Shown here in pieces: positions 6,426-14,795 of a stretch of 15,665 nt of DNA. The notes beneath the pieces are model-generated. The model ran no database searches and was not told the origin of the DNA. It worked only from the letters and a program-made list of their open reading frames with translations. The position numbers were made by a program, and so were the translations under genes. The stretch's first letter is position 1. The number at the start of each line of letters is the position of its first letter. This DNA comes from Bacteriovoracaceae bacterium UBA2394. GTDB taxonomy: Bacteria > Bdellovibrionota > UBA2394. The stretch is taken from positions 1 to 15,665 of the forward strand of contig DDSI01000137.1 in assembly GCA_002343335.1 (NCBI GenBank), given 5' to 3'.

Positions 6426-7049
6426 ATGTCATCACAAATTTTCCGAATTGTCTTCGAAGATCCCGCCATCCTCGTTGTGGAGAAGTGTGCTCCTTTTTTA
6501 TCTCAGAAAGCAGATCGAGGTTCGTCGGAAGGACTGTATGAATTCATTTCTCGTACGACGGGAACTTTTTTGATTCCCGTTCATCGTCTGGATCGTGAAG
6601 TACTGGGTCTTATGATTTTTGCGAAAACAAAGGAAGCGGCAGAAAGTCTTTCGAACCAGTTTCGTGATAGAACCGTTTCGAAGCGTTATGAGGCGTTGGT
6701 TCGGGGAAATGTGCACAAGGATGAAGATCGGTTGGAGCACTATCTACGGAAGAATGAGAAAACCAATTATGTAACCGTCTTTCCGCGAGAGACTCCTGGG
6801 GCCAAGCGAGCGGTTCTATCCTATCGAGTTGTCGAACGATTAGAAGGGGTGACGCGACTTAGCGTGGAATTGGAGACGGGGCGCTCCCATCAAATCCGAG
6901 CTCAGCTTGCCAAAATTGGGCATCCCATTATCGGGGACACCAAATATGGTGTTTCGCAGAGTGAAGAGAGTGAAATTCGGCTCCGCTCCGTGCATCTAGC
7001 GATCCATCATCCCAGTACGAAGGTACGAATGGAGTGGACGCTTTCCTAA
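6426..7049 (+). CDS. RluA-family RNA pseudouridine synthase
   Basis: A 207-residue enzyme that isomerises uridine to pseudouridine in rRNA or tRNA. It has the RluA catalytic motif HRLDR (53-57) with Asp56 as the catalytic residue, RYEALVRG (87-94), GRSHQIRAQLAKIGHPIIGD (152-171) and KYG (173-175). There is no N-terminal S4 domain, so it belongs with the short forms such as RluA, not RluC/RluD. The stretch after the motif is REVLGLMIFAKT, where most relatives have R-x-TSGL, a divergent turn next to the active site. The target uridine cannot be predicted. The start ATG 6426 follows AGGGGA by 7 nt, and that SD lies in a hairpin (6398-6418). The gene is divergent from the lipoprotein gene. Confidence 0.88.
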   Translation: MSSQIFRIVFEDPAILVVEKCAPFLSQKADRGSSEGLYEFISRTTGTFLIPVHRLDREVLGLMIFAKTKEAAESLSNQFRDRTVSKRYEALVRGNVHKDEDRLEHYLRKNEKTNYVTVFPRETPGAKRAVLSYRVVERLEGVTRLSVELETGRSHQIRAQLAKIGHPIIGDTKYGVSQSEESEIRLRSVHLAIHHPSTKVRMEWTLS

Positions 7050-7172
7050 ATCCCCAGCTTCGTGTGTAAATTCCGTTTGATGGGAGGGTCAAGTTGGTGC
7101 AGACTTTTGAAATCGTGCTCAACAATTCGAGAAACGATCGAACCGAATATCAAATAAAAAAGGGGTCATACA

Positions 7173-7508
7173 ATGGCAGCAAAGAAAAAAACTAAAACCA
7201 AAACGAAGGCAAAGAAGAAGACGACTGCGAAAAAAGCCACGCGAAAAATGAAGACGCGTAAACCCAATGCGGCTTTTATGAAGCCGTTAACACCGTCGAC
7301 GACTTTGAGCTCCATCATTGGAACGAAGCCCTTGCCTCGTACAGAAGTGACCAAGAAACTTTGGGCCTACATCAAGAAGAATGGCCTTCAAGATCAAACC
7401 GAAAAGCGTTACATCCTTGCGGATGACAAATTGAAAGCTGTATTCGGTGGAAAAGGTCGAGTGTCTATGTTTGAAATGACGAAATACGTCTCCAAACATC
7501 TCTCGTAA
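7173..7508 (+). CDS. SWIB/MDM2-domain protein with lysine-rich N-terminal tail
   Basis: A 111-residue protein. Residues 1-30 are almost entirely Lys, Ala, Thr and Arg, resembling histone H1 tails and likely to bind nucleic acid non-specifically. Residues 36-111 are a complete, well conserved SWIB domain: MKPLTPSTTLSSIIG, PLPRTEVTKKLWAYIKKNGL (53-72), ADDKLKAVFGGKGRVSMFEM (83-102) and the final SKHLS. In eukaryotes this fold occurs in SWI/SNF complexes and MDM2; in bacteria it occurs in chlamydiae and several delta-proteobacteria, fused to topoisomerase I or alone. A nucleoid-associated or architectural role is plausible but unproven. The SD AAGGGG lies 7 nt before ATG 7173. No convincing promoter was found in 7050-7172. 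A strong terminator follows at 7536-7571, so it appears to be the end of its transcript. Confidence 0.92.
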   Translation: MAAKKKTKTKTKAKKKTTAKKATRKMKTRKPNAAFMKPLTPSTTLSSIIGTKPLPRTEVTKKLWAYIKKNGLQDQTEKRYILADDKLKAVFGGKGRVSMFEMTKYVSKHLS

Positions 7509-7535
7509 TTTTTTTAGTTACATCTTATTCGAGAT

Positions 7536-7571
7536 AAACCGCCGATCTTTTCAGATCGGCGGTTTTTTTTT
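7536..7571 (+). terminator. Intrinsic terminator of the SWIB gene
   Basis: AAACCGCCGATCT (7536-7548) pairs perfectly with AGATCGGCGGTTT (7553-7565) around a TTTC loop, a 13-bp stem, followed by a run of T to 7571. It ends the plus-strand SWIB transcript. In the opposite direction only a short T-run follows, so it would be a weaker terminator for the convergent nuclease gene. Confidence 0.93.
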
Positions 7572-7596
7572 GTCTTCGCTCTTTCACGAGCCAAAT

Positions 7597-8703
7597 TTAT
7601 CGATTTTCCTGAACTGCAAGGCGAATCAAAATCGGAAAGTGGTCAGACGCACCGAGGGCGCGGGAGAAATGTCCATTCTCATCCTCAAAGGCCGTAAAGC
7701 GGCGAGGACCTTTGGTTTGGGGATCCGTATTCATCACGAGTCTTACAACCTTGAACGACTTCGGAATGAAGGTGAGCCCTTGATCATCGAGCAAGCCGGG
7801 GGAAACTAAGAGATGGTCGAGCTGATTAAAGGCTTTTTCTCTGGCGAAGTAATAGGTGGCGCGAAGTAATTTGAGAAAAGCATATTTTTCTTCGTCTGTT
7901 GGAAGATCGTCAAATCGAGGATCGTGTAAAAGATCAAAACTAGATTCCCAGAGCACGAGCTTCTCGGGATTGGTCGCCTTTTCAGGATCCGCCACCGTTC
8001 CTAAAACCTTACGAATGGAATCATCTTCAAATTCATCATTGAGGTCCCCTGTGACGATCATTTCAATGCCAGGATCTTCCGCGTAGAGTTCATTCATTCG
8101 AGTTCGAAGGATCTTTGCAGCTAAGGCTCGCTTTGATTTTCCGCCATCGGGATCATTGGAAGAGGGAATTCGGCTTTTCCAATGGTTTACAAAAATAACC
8201 AAACGAGTGCCGTGAGCATTTACGTGGGTTTCTTGAATCACTCGACCGGTATCGTAGACAAAGTGAGAGATGGGCTGGCCGACCACGGGAAATCGGGTCA
8301 TGAGAGAAACCTTAATTCCTCGGGGATCAGGATCCCTCTTGTCGATGACCGTCTTTTTATATTCGCAAGCACTGAGTGCTTGTTCCTTGAGCATCTTTAA
8401 AACGAGCGCATTCTCGACTTCCACCATTGAAAGAACGTCGGGACAAGGCATTCCATCCGGATTCTTAATACTAGTGATCACTTTTCCAAGCTGTTGAATT
8501 TTCAGTTTCAGTTTTTCTGTATTCCAACGATATCTTCCGTCGGGAGTGAAGTCTTCATCCGCTCGATCGGGATCATCCAGTGTGTCGAATAGATTTTCAG
8601 TATTGTAGCTCATGATGCTGATGGATTTGGCGTGAGATGATCCAAGGCTACAGATCAAAGTTAAAAGACTTATGAATAAGATTCGAATGAATTGAAATTT
8701 CAT
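7597..8703 (-). CDS. Secreted endonuclease/exonuclease/phosphatase-family protein
   Basis: A 368-residue protein of the ExoIII/DNase I-like metal-dependent hydrolase fold. Residues 1-25 are a Sec signal peptide (hydrophobic 7-21, cleavage after SSHA), so the enzyme acts outside the cytoplasm. Motifs in order: SYNTENLFD (32-40, Asn34), MVEVENA (93-99, metal Glu95), VNHWKSR (172-178, His174), VTGDLNDEF (217-225, Asp220/Asn222), QLDHLLVS (294-301) and GASDHFPI (351-358, Asp354/His355). This complete set predicts an active phosphodiesterase with a divalent metal. Family members include extracellular nucleases and phospholipid or phosphate ester hydrolases, and I cannot choose between them. The SD AAGGGG lies 5 nt before the ATG. 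It converges on the SWIB terminator and diverges from the barrel/TPR operon. In a predatory bacterium a nuclease role would be natural, but this is inference. Confidence 0.9.
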   Translation of the reverse strand: MKFQFIRILFISLLTLICSLGSSHAKSISIMSYNTENLFDTLDDPDRADEDFTPDGRYRWNTEKLKLKIQQLGKVITSIKNPDGMPCPDVLSMVEVENALVLKMLKEQALSACEYKKTVIDKRDPDPRGIKVSLMTRFPVVGQPISHFVYDTGRVIQETHVNAHGTRLVIFVNHWKSRIPSSNDPDGGKSKRALAAKILRTRMNELYAEDPGIEMIVTGDLNDEFEDDSIRKVLGTVADPEKATNPEKLVLWESSFDLLHDPRFDDLPTDEEKYAFLKLLRATYYFAREKAFNQLDHLLVSPGLLDDQGLTFIPKSFKVVRLVMNTDPQTKGPRRFTAFEDENGHFSRALGASDHFPILIRLAVQENR

Positions 8704-8873
8704 GATGACCCCTTCTTAGAAATCATCATATGGAACGCTGTGTTCATGCGGCGAGAGGAAGAACTAAAAATCGCATGACGCGCTCGGACATTTATTAAGT
8801 TTCAATTAATGAGAGAGAAATTCGTGGACGCTTTCGAATCGACGACGAGAAATCGAAAAGTTAATCTTAGAAC
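8704..8873. promoter_or_regulatory. Divergent intergenic region between nuclease and barrel/TPR operon
   Basis: These 170 nt must carry promoters for both directions. For the nuclease, TATGAT on the minus strand (8730-8725) is a plausible -10, with no recognisable -35. For the plus-strand operon I see no convincing -10/-35 pair and no SD before ATG 8874. TTTCGA (8832-8837) and TCGAAA form a short inverted repeat upstream of that start, of unclear meaning. Confidence 0.3.
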
Positions 8874-9527
8874 ATGTCCAAGCTGCCTAATTTCCTATGG
8901 GTTTTTCTACTTTCGACCACCACTCTATTTGCCGCGGAGAATTCTGCGCAATTAGAGGAGAAGCCACCGCAGGAATCTATCATTCCACAGAGAACATTGG
9001 ATGGAATTTACGTGCAAGCGGTCGAGGCATATCCCGAGACTCAACCCAATGAAATCAATTTGGGAATTGGGTCTTATCCGTTCAATGCATACTACCAGGG
9101 TCTCAGTGTCGCTCTTGGGTACAAGCACCATTTCAATACGAACTGGGCATGGGAAGTGGTGAATGCTCATTATTATTTTACGTTCGATTCTTCACTCACC
9201 ACTCAATTGGCGGAGCGCCATGGTGTCGCCCCTCGAAGCATTAATCGCATTGAATATTTGGTAACTTCCAATGCCGTTTATAACCTGCTGCGAGGAAAAT
9301 TTGTATTGTTGCAGAATTACATTCGCTATTTTCATTTTTCTCCCTTCCTTGGAGCGGGAGTGATCAAAACAAAATTTAAGACCAGTGCCGCAGCAAACCT
9401 GGGAATTCGATTTACAGCCGTGATGGACGACAAATTCACCTTTGGAATGGAAGTGCGCGATACGGTGGGGGTTCAAGGTTTCTCAAACTATGTGAGTTTC
9501 GGATTGGTCGGGGGATATCACTTCTAA
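8874..9527 (+). CDS. Outer-membrane beta-barrel protein (myxobacterial OMP type)
   Basis: A 217-residue exported protein. Residues 1-21 form a signal peptide (FLWVFLLSTTTLFAAENS). From residue 58 the sequence alternates polar and hydrophobic residues in short strands separated by turns, and it ends in Phe217, as expected for an outer-membrane beta-barrel of about eight strands. The pattern matches small barrel proteins of the type often annotated in myxobacteria and Bdellovibrio near gliding-motility genes. Shared landmarks with the second barrel of the operon are a glycine-rich SYPF turn (67-70) and WEVVNA (93-98). The ATG at 8874 has no clear SD, so the start is supported mainly by the signal peptide. 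Its stop overlaps the next gene's ATG (TAATG), so the operon is coupled. It may be a structural outer-membrane anchor, not a porin. Confidence 0.75.
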   Translation: MSKLPNFLWVFLLSTTTLFAAENSAQLEEKPPQESIIPQRTLDGIYVQAVEAYPETQPNEINLGIGSYPFNAYYQGLSVALGYKHHFNTNWAWEVVNAHYYFTFDSSLTTQLAERHGVAPRSINRIEYLVTSNAVYNLLRGKFVLLQNYIRYFHFSPFLGAGVIKTKFKTSAAANLGIRFTAVMDDKFTFGMEVRDTVGVQGFSNYVSFGLVGGYHF

Positions 9528-10867
9528 TGAATCGGACGTTTATCGTTTTAACGATCTTCATTTTGGGCATGCTCTCCACTGCAAAGGATGCTGAAGCTCA
9601 GGGAAAATGGAGCAGCGAGATTCCCACAGAATTTCGGGACGCCAAGCAGTGGAAAGATACAATCGATCTTTTGGAGAAGCGGGACCTTTACTATGGAGCG
9701 ATGGCCGCGGCGAGCCGAATGATCATTTTCTTCAATGATCTTCCAAGTAAGGAACATGCCTATAAGGCAATCATTCGGTTGGTCGACATGGGCTATCCTT
9801 ATTCTACCGTTGGGCTTTTTATCTCGGGGGACATCGAGCCACGAGATCAATATGAATTTGTAAACTCTTACAATCTGTATAAAGCGATCTTAAACAAAGA
9901 AAAGGGAATGGATCGTTGGGCCGAGAGCTATTTTTCCAATGTCGATAAAGAAAATTTTTCGAAGTACTTATTTTATCAAGCTCTTGAGGAGTATTCTCAG
10001 GGTCATCTCGATAAAGCAGAAGAAATTCTCCGTAAAATTTTGGCGAAGAAAATTGGCGACGATCAAGTGAGCTTTGTTCGAAAGACTACGAGAACTCTCG
10101 CCCGAGTTTACTTTGATAAAGAGGATTACAAAAAGTCCTTCGATATTTATAAAACATTTCTTCTGAAATTAAATCCGGTCGTGCCGTCTGATTATCTAGA
10201 GGCGGCCTGGAATCTTTATTATTTAAAGCGATATTCCGAGGCTTTGGGTTCCCTCTATAATTTAGAGTCTTCATTAGGGGATAAGAGTTTGGATCTCGAG
10301 CGCTACACACTTCGCGCGCTCATTTATAAGGCACTCTGTCGAACTAAGAATTTTGAAACGTTAGGAGCCGCCTTTCAAAAGCAATTCGGTGCGGTCGTAG
10401 AGGGACTGAAGCGAGGAGAGTCGCTCATGAGCTATCCTCAACTTAAAGAATTTAAAGTTCCTGGGAATGCAGAGTATCAGCAAGTGGCGCTCACCGTTCA
10501 AGAGCTTGCCTCCGAGAAGAAGAATCTGAAAGACGTGCCGGAACCGACGCTCAAACTTCTCAACTATCTTTACGACTCTGAAATGCGCCTTCTCATGACA
10601 AGAGCGCGCGGATTAGAAATGAAAGCGCTCGATCGTGCGGCCGGGCAATTGCTCCTCATGGCGGAACAATTGCGATTTATGAAGTTTGAGGTCGCGCGCC
10701 AAAAATTCAACCCAGATTCCGTATTCATTCCATCCGAGACTTTTGGAGACTCCTTTGCAACTTCTAAGGATCAAGAATTTCGCATTCGGTGGGTACAGTT
10801 GGGAGATTTTTGGAGAGACGAGCGTTTGAGTTATCGAGGGGTGGTAGCAAATCAATGCACTCAATAG
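9527..10867 (+). CDS. Periplasmic TPR protein (446 aa)
   Basis: An exported helical-repeat protein. Residues 1-25 form a signal peptide (FIVLTIFILGMLSTAKDAEA) with no lipobox cysteine, so it is predicted to be soluble and periplasmic. Residues about 143-250 contain three TPR-like units: YLFYQALEEYSQGHLDKAEE, the next around LARVYFDKEDYKKSFDIYKT, and AAWNLYYLKRYSEALGSLYN. The N-terminal 60-130 region is also helical. The C-terminal 150 residues are helical without clear TPR consensus. The gene begins at the stop of the barrel gene (TAATG) and overlaps the next gene by 13 nt, so all three are very probably co-translated. It resembles in size and location the TPR partner (AglT/GltE-like) of envelope gliding complexes, but that protein is a lipoprotein, so the equivalence is only positional. 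Confidence 0.8.
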   Translation: MNRTFIVLTIFILGMLSTAKDAEAQGKWSSEIPTEFRDAKQWKDTIDLLEKRDLYYGAMAAASRMIIFFNDLPSKEHAYKAIIRLVDMGYPYSTVGLFISGDIEPRDQYEFVNSYNLYKAILNKEKGMDRWAESYFSNVDKENFSKYLFYQALEEYSQGHLDKAEEILRKILAKKIGDDQVSFVRKTTRTLARVYFDKEDYKKSFDIYKTFLLKLNPVVPSDYLEAAWNLYYLKRYSEALGSLYNLESSLGDKSLDLERYTLRALIYKALCRTKNFETLGAAFQKQFGAVVEGLKRGESLMSYPQLKEFKVPGNAEYQQVALTVQELASEKKNLKDVPEPTLKLLNYLYDSEMRLLMTRARGLEMKALDRAAGQLLLMAEQLRFMKFEVARQKFNPDSVFIPSETFGDSFATSKDQEFRIRWVQLGDFWRDERLSYRGVVANQCTQ

Positions 10868-13800
10868 TGAAGTTCGTGAGCGTTGTGATCCTCAGCCAAG
10901 GATTGAGTGCAACTCTGCAAGCGCAGCAGCCTGCAAAGCCTGTCAGCGCGGCTGCGGCGGCCAATGCGCCGGTGCTGGAGAATCCTCTGGCCATCCAAGA
11001 AAATCCTGAAGACAAGGATTTCAAGCAAAAATTAAACGAATTGTTGAAGCGAACGGAAGAATCGGTGCGATTGCTTCGGGTGCAAATTACTGAAAGCCAA
11101 ACGGCGCCGTTCCTTGCCAATTTGTATCTTCAGTTAGGAGACTTGCTCACGCAAAAATCCACGGCACTCTATTACGTTCAGATGGAGAAGCAAAAGGACC
11201 AGCATCTCCGCGTTTCCGCAGAGAAAGCATTTTCGCCCGTCGTGGTCGCTCAGCAGGAGGCGATTGGAATTTATCGTCTTATTCTGAAAGACTTTCCGCA
11301 ATTTCCAAAGCGTCGGGAAGTGCTCTATCGTTTGGCAACCGCACTTAAGGCAATCGATGAAGTCATTCAATTTACGATTATCTCCGAGCAATTGATCAAA
11401 GATTTTCCGGATTCCGACGAAGCCCTTAAATCGCGACTGCTTTTGGGACAGCATTTCCTCGACAATCACTTTTATCAGGAAGCCGTGGACATGTTGAAGC
11501 CGGCCACTAGTGGAAAGCTGGTTTACGAGTCTAACTTGGCAAAATATAGAACGGCTCTTGCGCTCATGCCCCTTGAGAAGTACCCCGACGCACTGAAGGA
11601 ATTAGAAGAAGTCATTCGAAATCCCAATTTGAAAGAGCAGGATAACCCTTACGCACTTTCATTGACCAAGCGAATGACCCGAAGCGATTTGAAGCGAGAG
11701 GCTCTTATCGATTCCATTCGAGCCTATACGTTTGTGTTTCCTGAAAATCCCGATCCCGTCAGTTATTATTCGAAGCTCGCGCCCAGTGAGATTTACTTTC
11801 AGGAAGTGATTGAGAAATTGGCGCTTCGTTATATCAATCTTCAAAAATATGAAATCGCCTTGAAATTACTTCGAACTCTCAGCGAGAGAACGGCTGAGCC
11901 TCAAAAGGTCGTGAATATTTATCAAGAGGTATTGCTTCAAATTCCTATCGATCGCCGAGCGGAAATCCCCGTGGAGGAAATGAAGTTTGTTCTCAATAAG
12001 TACACTCAGTGGATTTCTTTTTATAAAGTTCCGCGCGCAGATTACGAAAAGTCCTATCTCTTCTTTGAAAAACAAATTCGAGATTTGGGCACTCGCTGCC
12101 ACGACTTAGCGAAGTTGGCCTCGGATCCCGAGGCGAAGAAACTTTGGCTGTCTCGTTCCCGTGATTACTATGAACTCTATTTGGGATTCTTCGAGAAAAA
12201 TCCTAATTCCGTTAAAATAGCGATCGACCTCGCGGATGTATTTTTTAACACCGAGAACTATCTTTCAAGTGGGGACTATTACCTCAGAATTTTTAACGAA
12301 GAGTTTGGAAAACCTTCCGATAAGAAGCCTCTCATTGAAAATGCGATTCTCTGCTTTCAAAAGAAGGGGGAGTATTCCTATTACGAAACGACGCGCATGA
12401 AGGGTCTTCTCATGAAGGCCATCGAATCCTATTCCAAATTTGATGCGAAAATAAAAAATGATCCTGGCATGCAATTCACTTACGTGAAGGCCAAATACGA
12501 ACAAAGCTTGTTCCCTGAGGCTCTTAATGAGCTCTACGACTACATGAAGAAGTTCTCCCAAGCTCCACAGGCCGCGGATGCAGGCGAGCTCATTTTAGAT
12601 TATTTTAATACGCGAAATGATTTTAGCGGGTTGCAATATTGGACCACGCTTCTTACTCAATTGAAGTTACCGAATGCACAATTCAATCAACGTCTAAACA
12701 GTGTGGGTCAGCTCGCTCGTTCGAAGGTGATCCAAGAGAAAGTAAAAACCGTGGGCGATTACGATGAATTTGCTCAAGGAAAGAGTTATCTCTCCGCCGC
12801 CCTTTCAGTAGAAGACGAAAGCATCGCGAATGAAGCCCTGAAGGAAGCGCTTGCGAAATCCAAGAAAGAGCGCGATCTCGATACATTTTTTAAGGCGGCC
12901 GCAGTCCTCGGAGAGAAAGAAAAAGATCCGGTGAAACGCGGAGAAATTCGGCGTTCTCTCGCGCGAGAAAATGGAAAGATGACTCGATATTATTCGGCCA
13001 TTGGAATTTCGATCGAGCTTTTCAACGATGCCAAGTTGAGTTCCAAAACGCGGCTTGAGATCTTAGATGAGATTTTGAGCGAAGCTTTGATTTTACGTGA
13101 TTGGCAGGTGGCCTCAAGGATTTTGAAAAATCCATCGTGGACGATGGTGAGCGCCAAATCCAAAGTGCGTTTGAAGGAACAACTGCTGGATGCGCTAGAA
13201 TCGCCCACGCCTATTTCAGAAGATCTGACCACTACTCTCTTAGCGTTGGATTCCAGCGATGAAACGGTGATGTCTCTCTATAAGAATCAATCGAAGCTCA
13301 CTCAGGCGGTTCGAGCTCGCGTCTTTGGTGAAGTTGCTCAGCGCTGTGCCAATAACTCTACGCGCTCGACGCTTTGTCGATGGTCTATGACGGAGCGATT
13401 GGAACCAAATCGCAAAGCCATCGTACAAAAGCTAGCAACGGCACCCACCGCGGTCGAAAAGATCGAAGAGAGTGGAAAAGAATTTCAAGCTCTGGCTGCT
13501 ACCTACCAATCCATGGAGGGAACATCTGATCCGCAATTAGAGATCATTCTTTCGCTGAGACAGCAGTCCCTCTACACGGCGTTTGCTAATTACCTCCTTC
13601 GTGTGGCGGGTGCGAATGCCGAGTTGGCGTCGGTCTTAAAGGAAAAAGCAGGAGAAAGTCAGAAGACCGCTCAAGCTTACATTGCGAAATGCAACACCGT
13701 TCAAGCGAAGACGAAGGTGATTCATCCGGCTACAAAGGCCTGTGCGGGCCCGACCGATGCTGAATTTTCCTCATTTCTGGTGTGGAATGCGCCAGCGGCT

Positions 13801-14136
13801 AAGCAAAGTGCGGGAGTGGGAACGGATCCAAAGGGAGCAAAGTTCGATGAGTTGCAGAAGGCTGTCTACTTTACGGATTCCGACGCAGAACCGCTTTTGG
13901 ATTTAGCAAAGCTCTACTATTCGGAGGGTTATTTGCATCACGCTGCGGCGGCCGCTACGTACGGGGCAGCATTCCACAAAGGGTCAGAAAAGGATTTTTC
14001 CACGGTGCTCGGTTGTACGGTGCTCGCTATGGGTTATTGGAGTGAGGCATATTTCCGATTGGAAAAGGGTTCGGAAATGGAAGGTATGCGAGATTCTTGC
14101 ATGAAGAAAGTGCTCGAGCAAAAGGGGAGATCATAA
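10855..14136 (+). CDS. Large periplasmic TPR-repeat protein (1093 aa)
   Basis: A 1093-residue exported protein built almost wholly of helical repeats. I place the start at ATG 10855 because it begins a good signal peptide (KFVSVVILSQGLSATLQAQ); a frame-open ATG at 10789 would bury that signal 22 residues inside. A GAGGGG stretch lies 13 nt upstream. After an Ala-rich spacer (31-40), helical pairs run through the protein, with TPR-like units near 130-290 (QEAIGIYRLILKDFP, YRLATALKAIDEV, YQEAVDML) and again near the C-terminus (LLDLAKLYYSEGYLHHAA). The likely role is a periplasmic scaffold joining the two barrels. In size and content it recalls AgmU/GltD of Myxococcus, a large TPR periplasmic gliding protein; this is analogy, not demonstrated homology. 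It overlaps the 446-aa gene by 13 nt and the second barrel by TAATG. Confidence 0.82.
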   Translation: MHSIVKFVSVVILSQGLSATLQAQQPAKPVSAAAAANAPVLENPLAIQENPEDKDFKQKLNELLKRTEESVRLLRVQITESQTAPFLANLYLQLGDLLTQKSTALYYVQMEKQKDQHLRVSAEKAFSPVVVAQQEAIGIYRLILKDFPQFPKRREVLYRLATALKAIDEVIQFTIISEQLIKDFPDSDEALKSRLLLGQHFLDNHFYQEAVDMLKPATSGKLVYESNLAKYRTALALMPLEKYPDALKELEEVIRNPNLKEQDNPYALSLTKRMTRSDLKREALIDSIRAYTFVFPENPDPVSYYSKLAPSEIYFQEVIEKLALRYINLQKYEIALKLLRTLSERTAEPQKVVNIYQEVLLQIPIDRRAEIPVEEMKFVLNKYTQWISFYKVPRADYEKSYLFFEKQIRDLGTRCHDLAKLASDPEAKKLWLSRSRDYYELYLGFFEKNPNSVKIAIDLADVFFNTENYLSSGDYYLRIFNEEFGKPSDKKPLIENAILCFQKKGEYSYYETTRMKGLLMKAIESYSKFDAKIKNDPGMQFTYVKAKYEQSLFPEALNELYDYMKKFSQAPQAADAGELILDYFNTRNDFSGLQYWTTLLTQLKLPNAQFNQRLNSVGQLARSKVIQEKVKTVGDYDEFAQGKSYLSAALSVEDESIANEALKEALAKSKKERDLDTFFKAAAVLGEKEKDPVKRGEIRRSLARENGKMTRYYSAIGISIELFNDAKLSSKTRLEILDEILSEALILRDWQVASRILKNPSWTMVSAKSKVRLKEQLLDALESPTPISEDLTTTLLALDSSDETVMSLYKNQSKLTQAVRARVFGEVAQRCANNSTRSTLCRWSMTERLEPNRKAIVQKLATAPTAVEKIEESGKEFQALAATYQSMEGTSDPQLEIILSLRQQSLYTAFANYLLRVAGANAELASVLKEKAGESQKTAQAYIAKCNTVQAKTKVIHPATKACAGPTDAEFSSFLVWNAPAAKQSAGVGTDPKGAKFDELQKAVYFTDSDAEPLLDLAKLYYSEGYLHHAAAAATYGAAFHKGSEKDFSTVLGCTVLAMGYWSEAYFRLEKGSEMEGMRDSCMKKVLEQKGRS

Positions 14137-14795
14137 TGACTCGAACATGGACATGGATCGCGAGCGCAGCTCTGGTGATTTTTCCCATGGCTGTGCATTC
14201 GGAAATCTTACAAGAGTATCCTCAGTTGAAGCGCTTTGTGGGCGGTGAACCCAAGCTGGAGTTAAAGTTTGGCGGGGGCATTAGTCCCTTTCAAATTGTG
14301 AAGGATCGCGTCGGATTTTCTCTCAGCTTATTTCAACTTCATTTTCGTTGGGATCGTTGGTTCGACTGGGAAGTTTTTAATGCAAGCTTTGGAATGACCT
14401 TGGGCGGTGATAAGACTTCTAAGCTTCAAAATTTTTCCTTTCGTACGGCCCCCAAGTTTAGAATGAACTCCATGTTTAGTGTGGGGCCTCTCGTGGGGTA
14501 CGAGCTCATCAGCTTTCCGGACGTGAAAGCCGTGCAAAGCAAAAACAATCTTTCGACGAAGCTGGAGCCATTTTCGAGTCGGGGCTTTGTGTATGGAGCT
14601 CTTGTGAGCGAAACGTTTAAGCTCTCAGAAAATTTCACGCTTCGAACGAATCAAGTATTCTACAAACAAAATTATCCTACGGGAGAAATCCAAGATGGCT
14701 GGCGCTACGTATTCACGGACGCAGCCGTCAATAATGACCGCTCTAAAATTTCTGCGGGCTATGTGTTTCTGCTAGAATTTGCGCTGCTCTATTAA
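14136..14795 (+). CDS. Second outer-membrane beta-barrel protein
   Basis: A 219-residue exported protein. ATG 14136 shares bases with the preceding TAA (TAATG) and follows GGGGAG, and it opens a proper signal peptide (TWIASAALVIFPMAVHS). An in-frame ATG 39 nt upstream would add polar residues before the signal, so it is rejected. The mature part shows strand-turn alternation typical of a small outer-membrane barrel and ends in Tyr219. It shares with the first barrel a glycine-rich ISPF turn (49-52), and WEVFNA (78-83) about 27 residues later. The two are therefore probably diverged paralogues flanking the two TPR genes, a GltA/GltB-like pair by analogy. Its stop overlaps the stop of the opposite-strand kinase-like gene (TTAA, 14792-14795), and no terminator is visible. 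Confidence 0.78.
   Translation: MTRTWTWIASAALVIFPMAVHSEILQEYPQLKRFVGGEPKLELKFGGGISPFQIVKDRVGFSLSLFQLHFRWDRWFDWEVFNASFGMTLGGDKTSKLQNFSFRTAPKFRMNSMFSVGPLVGYELISFPDVKAVQSKNNLSTKLEPFSSRGFVYGALVSETFKLSENFTLRTNQVFYKQNYPTGEIQDGWRYVFTDAAVNNDRSKISAGYVFLLEFALLY

Noticed and set aside
10789..10854. Upstream in-frame ATG for the large TPR protein
   Set aside because: It would place 22 charged residues before a typical signal peptide and lengthen the overlap with the preceding gene. ATG 10855 fits better.
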